64,000 nt of DNA from NCBI GenBank assembly GCA_030407085.1, contig CM059586.1:89463501-89527500 (forward strand). The letters run 5' to 3'. Below, in pieces: positions 35,108 to 49,100 of the stretch. The notes under the pieces are model-generated. The model did not search any database. It saw only the letters and a list, made by a program, of their open reading frames with translations, and was not told the origin of the DNA. Position 1 is the first letter of the stretch, and each line of letters begins with the position of its first letter. Source of the DNA: Trichopria drosophilae. Taxonomy: Eukaryota > Arthropoda > Insecta > Hymenoptera > Diapriidae. A program made the position numbers and the translations under genes.

Positions 35108-38100
35108 GTGAGCCACATTTTTTTTCCCTTTAGTTTAAATAAAGATCCCAAAGCTAATCAGTGGAATGTCGATGCTGGGAAGAGAGTTCTTCCCTTTTTC
35201 TGCTCTCGGATTTAGCTTCTTCGCGCCGCCATCGAACTCTGTTTCGCAAATTTTGTCGTTTTTCATTCTCTCGACGGTTAGCTGCGTGAGAAAGACCGGC
35301 GCGGACCTTTTTTGCACTAGTTCCCGCCAAAATTACGGGATCCGGGATCGCGGATGAAGGTGATTTTGGGATTTAACCTACGACAGGTCGCAATTTTGTC
35401 GGGTTTCTTTATTCGCTTTTGGCAATTTCGTTCGTTTAACCGCTTTTTAATTTGCAGCCTGCGAACGATTACTTATAGTCAAATTTTATCAATGTCGAAA
35501 CGTTGAAACAAAAAAAAAAAAACAAACTATTAAAGACACCATATTATCCAATTATTTTAAATCTGTTTTAACGTTTAAACTTAAACCCGATGTAGACCTA
35601 CGAATCTGACGATGTCGGTTTTAATAAATTATAAGTCAATAGGAGTTCTCTGCTATTGAGTAAATTAAAGTTATGTTCTACTGATAATAATGCTCGATTC
35701 TCGTTTGATATGTTAATTATTTCTCTTTCAAATTCATTCGCGGCAGAAAAGTCAGCACTTTATTTCGCCATTCCTTGTGTCAAAACGCCGATATTTCAAT
35801 ACAGCATTCACTTGGAACGTATATTTTATTCCGGCGCGGCGTTCACTTCGGGCGCTTGCATGTAAGCACTGTATTGCGACACAAAATAATATTTCAATTT
35901 TAACAAGCGCTTAATGAATTTACACTTTGTATTAAGCTATCGTAGATTGCGTAAATAAGTATTAACGTTGAGTTAGAATTTAGAAAAAGCGGCGCTAAAA
36001 TGTCGATGGTAGTTCATTGTTATTCCGCTAGAGGATAATGTCGTAGAATTACAATTGAGATGTTCGAAGGGACGAAGACGGTGACGAAGACTTCGTGGTT
36101 GTAACATTTGATACAAATCGTAGTATGATTCATCGCGAACAGGGGTGATGTGTTCCAGAGTTTTATACTGTCCGAATATATTTGGAAAACTCTAATGCAA
36201 CTTACGCGGTACTTCCGGAAACTACTAAATTGTAAAAAAACGCGTATCACGGTAGTTCGACTTATCAACACCAGGTGCAGTCTTCGGTGGCAATTACTAT
36301 GAATAAGCATATTCATATAGAAAGGAGATCACACAATATAAGTACTAAATTGTGATTTCACTGGCTCCTCTAAATACCGCAAACGAACACGTTATTTCAT
36401 TGTAGGTATCGTTCATCAGTCGGCATGTGAAGTAAACGTATCGTCAACTGATTTTTTGATTGGAGCGCCACGTAGTGTCTTTTGAAGAAACTCAGATTTC
36501 AAAATTGATCAAGATGAACCGAAGACCCCTTTAAAAGTACACTTTGGGTTGTTCAGTAAAGAAATACAGCATTTTTCCAATCTCTTGGCCCAAGGAAAAT
36601 GAGCAAGGATACAATATTTGACTTCACAAAATAGCGAACTATTGAAATTAAAATATTTTTAAATTTTCTGAAAATATAAAAAGGATACGTTACTTATCAT
36701 CGCCCATTTAAGAAAGTAAGACTAAATGACGATGATAAGTCGGGACGGAAACAAGCTGATCAAATCGAAAGGTTGAATCGATATGGATGACAAAGAAGCC
36801 TCTCAAAGATAAGGTGGTGAAGAATATTACATTTTGTGAGAGAATTGTCGACAATCGCTCAGCTCGAGCGTAATAATACGTAAAAGTAATTCGATCCTCG
36901 GACAACGTCGAGTATAAAGCTGTTCACGATATACGATCGATTTGTTTTCAATGCAGCCGAAGGGACCGGCAGATTATTACACAAGGGATAAAGAATCGCC
37001 ATAGAACTTATGGTAATGCGAATAAAAGAAGTCGAAGGGTCGAGGTAAAAAAAGGGAGGCGCACGATTCTTGGCGCGCGCGAGTTACTTGCACCATATGA
37101 ATTCGCAGCGAATTGCGCCATTCGCCCCGAGGGTTGAAAACTTTTCTCTTGCCGCTCGTCGTTGAGAAACGAGCTGCAAAAATTGCACAAGTCGACGCTT
37201 TATGCATTTAGCGTTGCTCGATGCTGCGACCAATCCCGACTCCGCAATAATTTTTGCATTTAAAAATCGTAAAATGTGGAATTTCAAAACGCTAAAAAAA
37301 AGGGGAGCAATTGCGCAATTCGCGAAAAATGTTTGCGCGGCGGTCGGCTTTGAGCAATTGGCGATAGCGAAATCGAAAAGCGTGAGTCATTTTTATAATT
37401 GGCGACTTCTATTTAAAACTTGAGATTTTCGGAGCGTTTAAAAATAGAGGTCGCTTGTTCGAAACTGATATTCTTATTGAATAATCGCACTTTTTCGTTA
37501 CTTGGCAAATATAAGCGTTATCTCGAGCGTAACCCATGATTAGATAGGTCGGTGTGTAATATTTTCAAAACTTAAGAACAGACTTGGCGCGCTTTTATCA
37601 GGGACCGGGTCGAGAGCCTAGGGCGCCGAATACCTTGAATATAATTTATAGCGATAACGAAACATACTATTCGTATAATGGGTTAAATCGGAACGTTATT
37701 TACCTGAAAGAAAAGGTGTGTTGCGATTTCTGCGAGTGATGTTGAAAAGCGCTAACGAAGTGCATATCGCGAAATATTACGGCATATTCGGAGCTTATTA
37801 AAAAGTTTCTTATCATAATTCCAACATCAATTTATAATTTAGAAAATTCTCACAAATTATGATATTGCAAATTTATGCTTTGATCATTTAATCCCAATCA
37901 TTTTCATATTTGTCGATTTTATGTCATCATCCTCTGTTCTGAAATTAACCGAAGGTCATTTTTTAAATTAGAACTAGTAGAATTTGACTGCTTGCGCATC
38001 AATTTTTACTATTTGAAAAAAGGTAGAAGATTACCGATCATATAAGTAGGCAGCACGTGTAACTACATTGCGTGCAGTGATTGCGAGGCTCTTTTTGCAT

Positions 38101-39341
38101 CCCAGCTTGAGCCAACAAATTCAAATATTTATAATTTAATCATAATATATTAATAAAATATTTTGTTACCATTTAAAGTAATAAAAAATCTACGAATTCA
38201 GGTTCAGCGAGTGCGAAACGTCGAGTTATTAGGACATCGTTGGCTATATTAAGTATCAGCTATCTGCGAATCCCTTCATCCTAGTGACTTTACACAACGC
38301 GGAGTATTACTAAATTACAATCGAGATCATGGCGATCGTTGATGAACGTCGACGAGCAATTATTATTAATGAATCGTGAGCTCAAGATCGATTACGCAGA
38401 TTTAATCGGTATCAATCGATGTTTGCGCAACTGCTCGCAGAACAAAACATGCGAAACTTGTATGTATATGGAATACAATTTTCCTATCTGAGATGTTAAT
38501 TTAGGATTTTCATCATCGAGAATTTTATGATTCTTTAGTAAAAATTACAATTTTTTGTGTAATCTTAACTGTCGGTATTTCAAAAATTGAAAACAATTGA
38601 CAATTTAGCAGAAGACGATTTAGCGAGCCCTGGGCAACAAATCAGTTTCCGCGATTCGGGTATTTTTTGCGGATGATAAAACGAGCACGGCCAGACTGGC
38701 CTAAAATTAGCCGAATTCGCGAACGCGAGTCGGGCAATAAACGTCTATCGGACGTTGAGCGAAATAGCTCACTTACGCGATGGCGACGACGGCGGTTTTT
38801 CGCTTTTTCGACTTCGGGGCCGATTTCGCAAGTTTGGTTATAACGCAACCCGTCGGGCCTACCTGCTCCCTGGCGGCGAGAATTTGCATGGCGCAAGGCT
38901 TTTGTCGCGGCGACACTCGCGGAGCTTTTATTTCATGCGCCTTGCGGGGATGGAGAAATTGGCTCAACAATGCCGCGCGTTATCTGATACGGCGACTCGC
39001 GTTCCTTTAAGGGCAGAGAGATAAAAATGCATCTTGCAATCGTCGAGCCCAACCGCTTACCTAAGCTGGGTGCAACCCGGCATCCCAGGTTGTTCCTGCA
39101 TAGCATTCGAGGAGCGGTGAGAAAGCTCTCGATCTCTCTCCACGCCTTTGATGCGCTATATTTATGCGCGAAGGATGACGTCAGGGTATTAAAAATGCGC
39201 ATATATGTATATATTGTCGGACGCCCTACAGTGATCTTGATTGGTAACAAAGTTAAATCAATATTTAAGGCTATAATCTGTATAGCAGTTGTTGCATATT
39301 TATGATAAAGCTCATTGAATAAAACCAGGGGTGCAAACGGA

Positions 39342-39353
39342 TGACGTCACGTG
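39342..39353. promoter_or_regulatory. Overlapping CRE and E-box
   Basis: A perfect palindromic CRE (TGACGTCA, 39342-39349) overlaps a perfect E-box (CACGTG, 39348-39353), and another TGACGTGG-type half-site follows near 39376. These are binding words for CREB/ATF and bHLH factors. Mammalian TRIB3 is an ATF4/CHOP target, so an ATF-type site in a tribbles intron is suggestive, but a 12-base match alone is weak evidence. Confidence 0.35.
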
Positions 39354-42239
39354 GACTACATAGATCGGCATGCGATGACGTGGCTTCTGCCCTGTGAAAT
39401 ACTCGCGTGACCATATTTTGACCCTTATTTTCAAGACCGTCTATCCCACAAAGGAGACTGCTTTGCTCGGAGCTAATAAAGGGATATCACACGGTAGTCA
39501 ATGAACACAAATTGAACAATCAAACTGACTTGCATGCCATGCATTCGTTCCGATAGGCCAACGTTTATGTTTTAAAACAAATTTTGTCGAACTCTGGAAT
39601 TCGGATAATTAAATTTAGAAAATGAACATGGAGCGCCTGTTAATAATCATGGAGGTTTAATTAACTCGGGAAGAAACAGACATTTTTTGACTACTGAACT
39701 TTAGCAGACTCATCTTTTAGCTAACATGAAGGCTTAAACAGGTCAAAGCATGCAGAAAATGCAATATAGTTTATAAATAATATTTGGATTAAGTTTACCG
39801 ATTAAAATAAAAGTGTCATTACTACAGTATGTAGTTTGCCGGAATTTAGTAAAGGAAGTTGTGTATTTAGTAATTTTTATAATCGCATAAAAATTAGCTG
39901 ACTAAAGGAAAGGTAGACTAATTACATTTGTTCGTATTGTCAGGAAAAGAGTAATACAATTTGTGATTAAGATCGGTTCTCGAGAAGATCCTACGCTAAT
40001 TGCTCTTTTGTTATACTTTATTAGTCTGCACATAAATGAGTGCTGAGAAAGAGAAAGAGAGAGAGAAACAAGAGCTGCGGAAATCCGGAGTTAGAGAACC
40101 GTCGAGCCCAATTTACCGATTTACCAATTTGTGGCCTATGCAGCCGGAAATTCGACATGTCGAACACGCGACTTTCCCCCAAGTGCTTATTCGGGTTTGG
40201 TTGCTAAGGGGAAGGCCTCTTAAGAGAGTCTGATTTTCGGAAGATCGGTAAGAATAAGTTCCGGAAGCGAAACGCTAAATATAAAACGACTTGATTCATC
40301 CGATGCAGGAAATGGTACCATCATATGGTAAAAGTATTTGTCGTGCGGGGTCGAAAACTTCCGTTTGTAATGCAAATACAGAGCCGTACGAAAGAACGAA
40401 TACTTAGTCACGCTTACTAAGGGGAAGGATTCCGAACAATGCGTGAACCACGTAACTCGCCGATAGCATCAGAAATGCATGGCCGTACACGTGTCCGACA
40501 TCGGGGGCACAAGGGAACAAAAAGTGAAGATGCGTAACCACTAATGCCACCGTTTTGAATGCCTGGATTCGTCATTTTCACTATTGCTCATGGAATCTGC
40601 GAATGTTATACGGGTAAAGTGGTTAGTTGTAGTTAGTATCTAAAGGGTAGTTATAATTATATTGTTTACTACTAAGTAAATAATAAATGGTTACCTAACC
40701 TAACTATTTAGACCATAAAACGAAACGTTTTTGCAATAGTATTTGTGTCACATTTAACTATATAATTGGTAAAGTGCATTTTTTTAGTAGCTGCAAGTAA
40801 CTCATTTTTCTCGCAACTGGCCACCCAAGTCTGCCAAGTTCGAACAGAATGAATTTCGAAACATCTGATGGAACATTTTCGAAATGGCCATGTGAAAATC
40901 TTGGCGATGCTCGATAACAGAACGATATTCGCAGAGATGCGAGTCGGTAAAAATGCGGCAGCAAGCCTTTCCTTCCGCGTTATATATTGAACCGGCTCAA
41001 TCAGGCACGATGTAATCTAAATAATTGGATTTTCAATTAAAAATCGCGGGGTTTGTACGCAATACTAGAAACTGCTCAGCGGCCGACTATCGCAGTAATG
41101 ATACATCTTCGCATAGAAAATCGAACAGCAAGTATCTCGTAAATTTCGCAAGGGAACTTTCTCCGCACTACTCCGCCTTCGAAAGCTTTCTTCTCCATTC
41201 CATTCCCATGTATACTTGGTTAGGCGTAAACGGAGAGCTAAAAGTCCGCATCCGGCGACGATTCGCTATCTTGAACCGGATTAACCATTTACAAGTGCAG
41301 GCATTCATTCGTTACTAAATAATACAAACAAATATTATTAAATGTCGTGAAAAGTTTATAAACACACTGAATTATGAATAACTTAAGCCATTTTTAGAAA
41401 TGATGCAATAGTCACAAAAATTGAATGAGCTTCTCTTAGCGATACTAGGTAGCGTTCTAATCCGCAAATGAAGTCGAAATAAAAAGTGGGTTATTTTATT
41501 GTTAAAGTGACCTCTAATGTTGACAGTCTTATAGAACACCTAAAATTGATACATATCTTTTCTTAAACGATCACTTTAAGAGATTTTTTTAGTATCTTCG
41601 TTGTTTCCTTATAGGGTTAGCCGCTAATGTGCGCCGCTAGGAGCATTCGCAGCGCTCACGATTCTGTTTTGCTCTCGTTACAGAAACTGCACTATTTCGT
41701 ACGGTGCTCATATGCCTACATGTGATATTTACGTCACACTTTCGTAATCTATTTTATCTATCGAATTGAATTAGGAATTCACGTTCTACAGCATTTTATT
41801 GGCACTATTTACATATTATCCTTTGTAGTTATATAATTTGTGAGAATACCGGGCAAATTCCTACTGCAAATAGAGTGCCTCTGACGAAATAATGATTGTT
41901 GTATCTATATGAATGTCAAAATTTCTAGTACCTACTGTAATCTATTTCTACATACGACAGAAAACTCCCATTTGTTTACTCTTCATGAGGGATGATGAGG
42001 GGCGGGGAGTTAATTTGTCCAAGTAATCTACTTTTCTGATCCGTCAACTCGTGTGATATTTTCGTCTGGTGCTCCGGGACGCCATGAAGGACCGGGGTGT
42101 TATCTCTCCCCGTAATCGCGGTGTTATTACGCAAAGTAAATGACGGTTTATCCGTAGCCAAAGCAAAATCGGCCTAATCTGGGGCGTCGTTGCCCAACGG
42201 TGCGTACAGTCGTGAATTATCGCGATAGCGCTTATCTCG

Positions 42240-42620
42240 AAATACATCGGGAGTTGAATAAACTCGATCGCGACAACTATACCTTCTATTCGCGATTTTG
42301 GGGGTTATTTTGGTCGCGACGCTCTCGCTATTCGCGCGCGTACTATAAAAAGCCGGACTAAGTTGGCCGACTTCTATTTTTCCTTCGAAGACACTCCCAC
42401 TCGTCTCGGCCTATAGACCCGGGACTTTCGTTTGCGCTTCTTCTCTCACAATGACGTAGGTCGCTGTCGATGAACTCAGTATGGATGAGAGTGCTCGATT
42501 CGGGGTGACATCCACTTTTCTTCGATAAGTTAGTCGTTAAGAGAAAGTTAACTGTCCAGTCCTTCGTCCTTCCACCTTTCCACGAATTTCTCACAATCAA
42601 GTTTCAGTATCGTCAAGAAT
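42240..42620 (+). promoter_or_regulatory. CpG-rich island with TATA box inside tribbles intron
   Basis: A GC- and CpG-rich segment contains TATAAAAAG at 42344-42352, flanked by CG-rich sequence, the layout of a TATA-type core promoter on the + strand. The predicted start would lie near 42375. If used, it could make an N-terminally altered tribbles transcript or an intronic non-coding RNA. No downstream exon with an ATG could be identified. Confidence 0.3.
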
Positions 42621-45444
42621 TTTGGTGTAATAAAATGATGGACACGTGTGATAATGTGTAAAAAATACATGGTGATGTGTCATACTGAAAGATGAACCCG
42701 AAATGTGCATCATTTTTCTCCAGTGACATGAAGACAAGAACAGGTGCACTCTACAAACTAACATTCCATCCGGAAGTCAAATGATTTGAGTTTACTCCTG
42801 GTTTCGTCAGTTTCAGATTTAGACGAAAATATTACGAAAATCATTTAACAACCAACTGTATTCTTTGTAAATGTTATTCGATGAGTTACAGAATTTTTTA
42901 AAACTTCTAATGCAAGTAGCCGTGAGGTTGCGTGAGAAAATCTGCATGTAGAATTGACCTTGACGATTGTACGAATGTTTATGGCATTGATGGAAGACAA
43001 CGATTAACGCGAGGCAAGAAATGTTTCGTCGACACGACTTTTTCATTAGAATTCATTTTCGTGATTTGTAAACGTGTCAATGAATAAATTGGCAATGCTA
43101 GGCAGCTTTCGTTTCCTCTTTCCTAATCGATGATGTTGCTGTTTGCTGCCGAGCGTGTACCTCGACATTGAACTCAAATTAAAATCGGTATAGATTCGTC
43201 GAATAACGGAAATTCGGTCCGACGATATACCAAAATGTTTAACATGATATTTTACGTATGTTAATGTATCCAAGGAAACGTATAAATCGTTTTCGAAATA
43301 GCGGATGTATTTCGAAATCTGATTCGGAATGAGGAAACCTTACATTCCTGCGAATTGATATATGCTAATCATAAGAAGCTTCGATCGCACGGTTCGACCA
43401 GGGTCCTGAAGTTCAAGACAAACATATGTAATTTAAAAATTACAATTTTCGGGAAATGTCAATGTCTGCTGTTATTGCGCTCGATTGCTCAAGTGTTACC
43501 CTCATTATTCTCGAAACGAAACCTCGAGTTAGCGCTTAACCTTTTTTCCGAATACGTAGTGTAATGTGGAAAGAAGATGAAGAAGGTGCACTCAACGGTT
43601 TAAACGCGTGACGACTTCACCACAGGTCTTGAGCAATACTGGGCAACAAAGCCAAACGTTTCTGAAATGTGAGGCGTTTGGAAAGATGTTGCTAAGCTTT
43701 GGTAATCTTGTGAAACAACTGGGATGTCTTTCGAGCTTGTTTATTGAAAATACGCAACTTCGAGCGTTTCGGTTCGAATAAATTTAGATTCCGATTATTC
43801 TCTTGTCGTAATCGAATGTTTTATTCGAATATAATTTTTATATTTCTGCTCTGAATAAAATTAAGTATAATATTTGTTGACAATCAGAACTTCGTTTTTA
43901 CAATTCGAAACCAGTTTAAGAACGCTGTCGAGACCGGCAAAATCACAAAATGTCAGCTGTTTAATTCTGACCCCTTTTGTTCAATGGTATCGAGTATTGT
44001 GAAAGGAAATGAAATACATACTTCGAGCTACGAAATTCGAAATAATAAATCAACTCGTTCTGTCTTGTGCAAGAGTCTTAAGCGTTAACGACACAATAAC
44101 CGACGGTGTTGAATGACGATTTTCAATAATTCTTCGCAATTTTTCGCCACTTGCAAAAATAATCGTCGATTACAAAAACTCCATTGTGCCGTGTCATCCG
44201 AGGTATTATGAAACTACAGAATCATAATTGACTGCGTATTTTACCTTTGTGAAATACATTTCAGCAATATTCCTGCTCTGAAATACTCTGTAAATCGATT
44301 GTTGTGCAAACAACGAAAGAGTTTTTAGGCTCAGCATTTACAATTATTCAAACTGTATTCTATAGGGAACAGTAATATATTCGATGTACATTTTGAAGGT
44401 AAAGTACTCAATTGATTTCAAATACGTATCGAACGCTCTTTATGAATAGACGATTGACCTTCAATGCACGCTTCACAAGATTGCTTCTTATTGTGTAAGC
44501 ACGTAAGCAGCCATTGAGCAGAAATCACTAATCTATGTAAGTTTCATGGAAGTACGAGTAGCTCTCGGAAAAATTGGTGACATTGAATTCGTGACGTTAG
44601 TAAACATTCACGGTACCTGTAGCATGCGCGATTTTGTAAATAACATGTTTTTTTTCACCATTATAAATCGAAGTAAACTGAATCCTCGAATAATACAAAA
44701 TTCAAAATAACAAAATACACGTCTACTTGACGTTCACGGAAACAGGTGCTTTGTAAAAGGAGATGACGAGTATTCATTCCAGATATCGTATAATGCAATA
44801 CGGAAAATATTTTATTAATATAAAACAACATATTATATTAAAGGAACTTGCTTCGTAATAGAACGAAACATTTCTCGAGACGCTTGTGGACAACGTAGAT
44901 CTGTCAGCGTCGCGGCGTCACCTAGCGGCAACATACCGTATTAACACATTCTAAGCACATGACAGTTCACCAAAAATAAATACTTTAAAAATTTTCAAAA
45001 TATTTTCTATATGTACGAAATTAAATATTTTTATTAACCAGAATGAACCATTTTTATTGACGCATATTTGGGCGCATTTATAGTACAATATTGTCGATAA
45101 TTAATCTTGCAAATCCATCAGGAAGCAATGCTAACAGAATTCTGAATTTGGTGTCACGTTGTAAAACAAAATAAATACGTTCAAAGAAAATCGCGTCTGC
45201 TTATCGCAATAACTATAGATAAGAATAAATCGGTTTTTAGTGCAAGTCAATATAGAAGAAATTAAAATAAATCATTCTCAAATCACTATGGGACATTGAA
45301 GTTGTAATTCAGCACACTAATCAATACAAATTAAACCAATAATTAGCCTGCGATGTGTTACACAGGCCAACAAAATTTTAGAAAATTGCGGAACCAAGAA
45401 CCAGAACATATTTTCCAAAGGTATTTGACGCGCTGTAATCGAAT

Positions 45445-46189
45445 CCGACCTCAGAATAACCTCTATACATCAGGTTTTTGAGATATTTTAACCTAAAAGT
45501 GCAAAAAGTACGTTTTTTTTGGGTACATTTGAGGTGCTGTAACTTTAAGACAGATTTTTTTTTCAAACTTAGAAAAATCGTTATTGGTTACTAACAATAA
45601 GATATCTTCTGCTGAAGTTTCTGAGTTTGGCAAATTCGGCGATATTCAGAAACTGAGCAGAATCAGGTAAAGCTTCAAAAATAGAAAGAAATTAACCACA
45701 AAGACCTAAATTTCGAATGGCTCTTAGATGTTCGGTGTTGCTGAGTAATAATTTGAAGTCAGAGTAACAAAATACAAAATGTCGAATTCAATATGGCTGA
45801 CAATTTTTGTAAAAATCGACCGAATTCGCTTCAAACGTATTACTCGGGGGTTTTCGAGGTTGCTGAATACGAAACTAACACCAAAATTGCATAATTTTAA
45901 GACCCTGATCTAATATATCGACCACATTTTTTAGAAGCTGAATATTGCCGAATTTGCCAAACTCAGAAACTTCAACTGACGATATCTTAGTGATCAATAA
46001 AGATTTTTTTAAGTTTAAAAACGGATTTTGAAGGGCAAAAACAGTGCTTTGAGATACCGCGACGATCATTTTGAAAAAAAATCTGTGTTAAAGTTACAGC
46101 ACTTCAAATGTACCCAAAAAACGTACTTTTTGCACTTTTAGGTTACAATATCTCAAAAACCTGACGTGTAGGGGCTATTACATGTCGGT
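45445..46189. mobile_element. Palindromic MITE with arms of about 200 bp
   Basis: The segment at 45445-45660 is repeated in reverse complement at about 45930-46189, including the GCAAAAAGTACG and TTTTTGAGATAT words and the CAAACTCAGAAACTTC block. The centre contains a module with a CAACC/CGAAAACCCCC motif that recurs elsewhere in the window. It encodes nothing visible. Ends were set by loss of arm similarity (CCGAC and GTCGG), and no clear target duplication was found. It is likely a non-autonomous DNA transposon or foldback element. Confidence 0.7.
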
Positions 46190-49100
46190 GAAAATTATAA
46201 AAAAATTACGTGGATTTCTTGGTTTCAACGGTTTCAACATCCAAAATTCTAATTAAAACACAGATGACCAAAAATGAAATCTAAGAATTTGATGACACTT
46301 AACATGGCGTATTTGAAGAAGCTTCTCACGGCTACGAAAAGAGTAAAAAGCCATCTGTTGATCGACAGCGCAGTGGCACTCGGCGATGACGAACCGGTGA
46401 GATCATGCGGTTGTCGGAGCCCTTGAAACGATAAAAGTAATCGATGAGACCCGTAGCGGCGAAACGAGCGGGTGGTGAATCATTAAGGGCGCCCGGTGCG
46501 CGGCGCGTCGGTCTCTTTAAATTTCCACACTTGACTCATCGGCTAAACTCGCGCCCAACTTGGCGGAAACTTGACGAATCCACCGTGCACATGAATACAT
46601 ATGAGATTCGCGTCTAGGCATCCGAAATACCCGTCTTTGTTCTCCGCTTTCGGAGCGAACGATTCTCGAATGTCTCGACGTATTGGATTTCGTTCACCAC
46701 CGCATGACGAACTTGAAACCGAATTAGGGAAATGAGTTTTTTTGCTTTCATCACTCCTTAAATTTTGACTTTATTAATTCCATTAAGCATTCACCCATTT
46801 CGAAGGGTTGCTCCGAAATCATTGAAGCGTAAAAATGACACGTCAGAAAAAAATCTAGTTGTACCCAGTTGCGGTGCTGTCGACCCTTTCATGGAGGGTT
46901 CCAAAATCGCAGCCGATTCGTCAGCGATCGAGTGTTTGACCGGCCTTGAACGTAAATGCTTTATCGATAAACTTTAGTGCAAATACATATCCGCGTGCCG
47001 TTTCGTATGTACGCTCGGGGCGAATTTGTTGTCGTTTTCTCGAAAAATAAAAAAGCCCCCTAGAAAAGTGTTCATTGCACATGTACCTTCACTTTTTCCG
47101 CGAACGTAACGGCGTGAATTGTCGAGATACCTTGTGTACGACACACACAGGCGCGCATCGACGTTTTTCTATTAACGCGGGTTCACAATCGCAACGTTAT
47201 ACAATGAAACGAACTTGCATCATCGATACGAGGCTGCACCTCGTGGTGTACACCTTCCCCGTTATTGATAATCGCCACTCGTTTAATTCAAGATTACGTC
47301 GCGATGGAATATTTTTCGCTTTCGCAAGTGGCGGCGGTGCAACCACTTCGCGCAACCGCGAAACGACGAAGGACATTCGACGCCCTTTTTCGACACCCTG
47401 GTTTCTTATGCGGTTATCGCTTACAAGAAAGTTAGGTGATATCCATGTATGTTCATGAAAGCTCTACTATACTTTGAAATCGCGAATAGCAAGTAAAAAC
47501 AAATATTACAACAGCATGTCCAGAGATGACGAATTCGTCCCGAAGAATTAGCTAACAAGTCCAACCTTTTACTCGTCTCGTTTGTAACTTAGTAGGGCGA
47601 ACGATCCATAAAAATTCTCTAAAGTATTTCTTTGCAACACTTTAATGTTCCCACCAAATTGAATCATCAATGTCCGGCAAGGAAGGAACGTAACAATCGT
47701 TAATGTCTCTCTCGGATCGACTGGTCGAATTGGCAAACCCGGTCGCAATCTTCCTGTTATTCCACACCGAAAAAAAAGAACGATTCAGTCCTTTGATCAA
47801 TCGTCGGCGGCTGTCGATTTCGCAAAGATTCGGCCGTACCTTTATTAAATTAGAGTAAAGCGAGTGCGTTGCAAAACGGTTGATGGGATTTCGACACGAG
47901 CCGAACTCATCGGGGGCCGAACTCTCGTGTGATTTCAAAACGGACCGGTTCGATTCCCTATTCGTCGGCTCGCACTCGAAGGTCCCGTATATCGATATAA
48001 TATAAGCACAGTTTCGCCTTTGTGCTGTTATTTCTTGGTTTCGTTGCGATGACAACACTTCACGTCGTTCGAAAAACCTGTAGTCGTCAAAAATTAATTG
48101 CCTGGAACCGAAATCTTCAAAATTGCCTTTGTTTCAGAATGGATGTTTTTAAATGAATTTTTAAACGTTTTTTATCGTACATTTAAAATACATTTTGTTT
48201 GCACTCTGAAAACACGTGCAACAGCGATTTATCGGGAAGAATCGACGAGTCACCGAGATCCGCGATTGCGAAATCGTGCGGATGAAAAATTCGTGTTATT
48301 GCGTATCAATCTGAGAAAAACAAACGCGAAACAAGAAAAAAAAATAGTTGCGAAAAAACTGGATCTCGTTTCTACTCATTTTTAAAATTTGCTGAAATAT
48401 ACAAATACTGTGAAGAGAGTGCATGTAATATAAGTCTGCGAGGTCAGCGTGTCCGTGAAATGTGGAAGAATTTGTAACACAATACCAAATTTTCGTAACA
48501 TTTTACTCGTTACACCATGAGTTCCGACCTTGCTTTAAAAAAGCATGTCGAACTCTTTGCGACCTAATAATCCCAACAGTTTAACCTCATTTTTTATAAT
48601 CATGATGAAGTTAATTATACGATATTAAAAATGACTTACGGCGACAAAGTGTCCTTTGATCGCGAACGACTGCGCGGCATTAAATCGTGTGTTCTTATGT
48701 AATACGCGACGATATTTACTTTACACAATGGCAATTTAATTAATCGCATAAATCGCAAAGATTCATAAATATTCATTTTCGCGTTTTTAGCTCAAGTATG
48801 ATTGCAAGTCGATTTTTTAATGGAATTATCTGTACCACGGCAATCGCCTGAGATATTTGTAACCGTCATTGTCGGTTTCGTCAAAATCGAATCGATCGCA
48901 CGTGATCGATAACGTTTCCGTCTTCATTTATTTATCGTCGGATTAAATGTCGTTGAAGCCGACTTCCGCCTCGGCGCGGCGTCAGTTCTTGGGGGTAGAC
49001 GGAACGTTGCGTAATAATATTAAAAGGAGGAATATTGGGTAAACGTCGCTTTGAAATCCGGTTCGACAGGAAACCCACATTCCATCATCGATCGCGTTGG

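Noticed and set aside
37678..37686. AATGGGTTAA as another TTAA-element end
   Set aside because: No partner end was found on either side.
40695..40706. CCTAACCTAAC resembling the insect telomere repeat
   Set aside because: Only about two units, inside other sequence.
47642..48058. 138-codon frame on the - strand in a tribbles intron
   Set aside because: Unrecognised protein in a CpG-rich region where open frames arise by chance on both strands.
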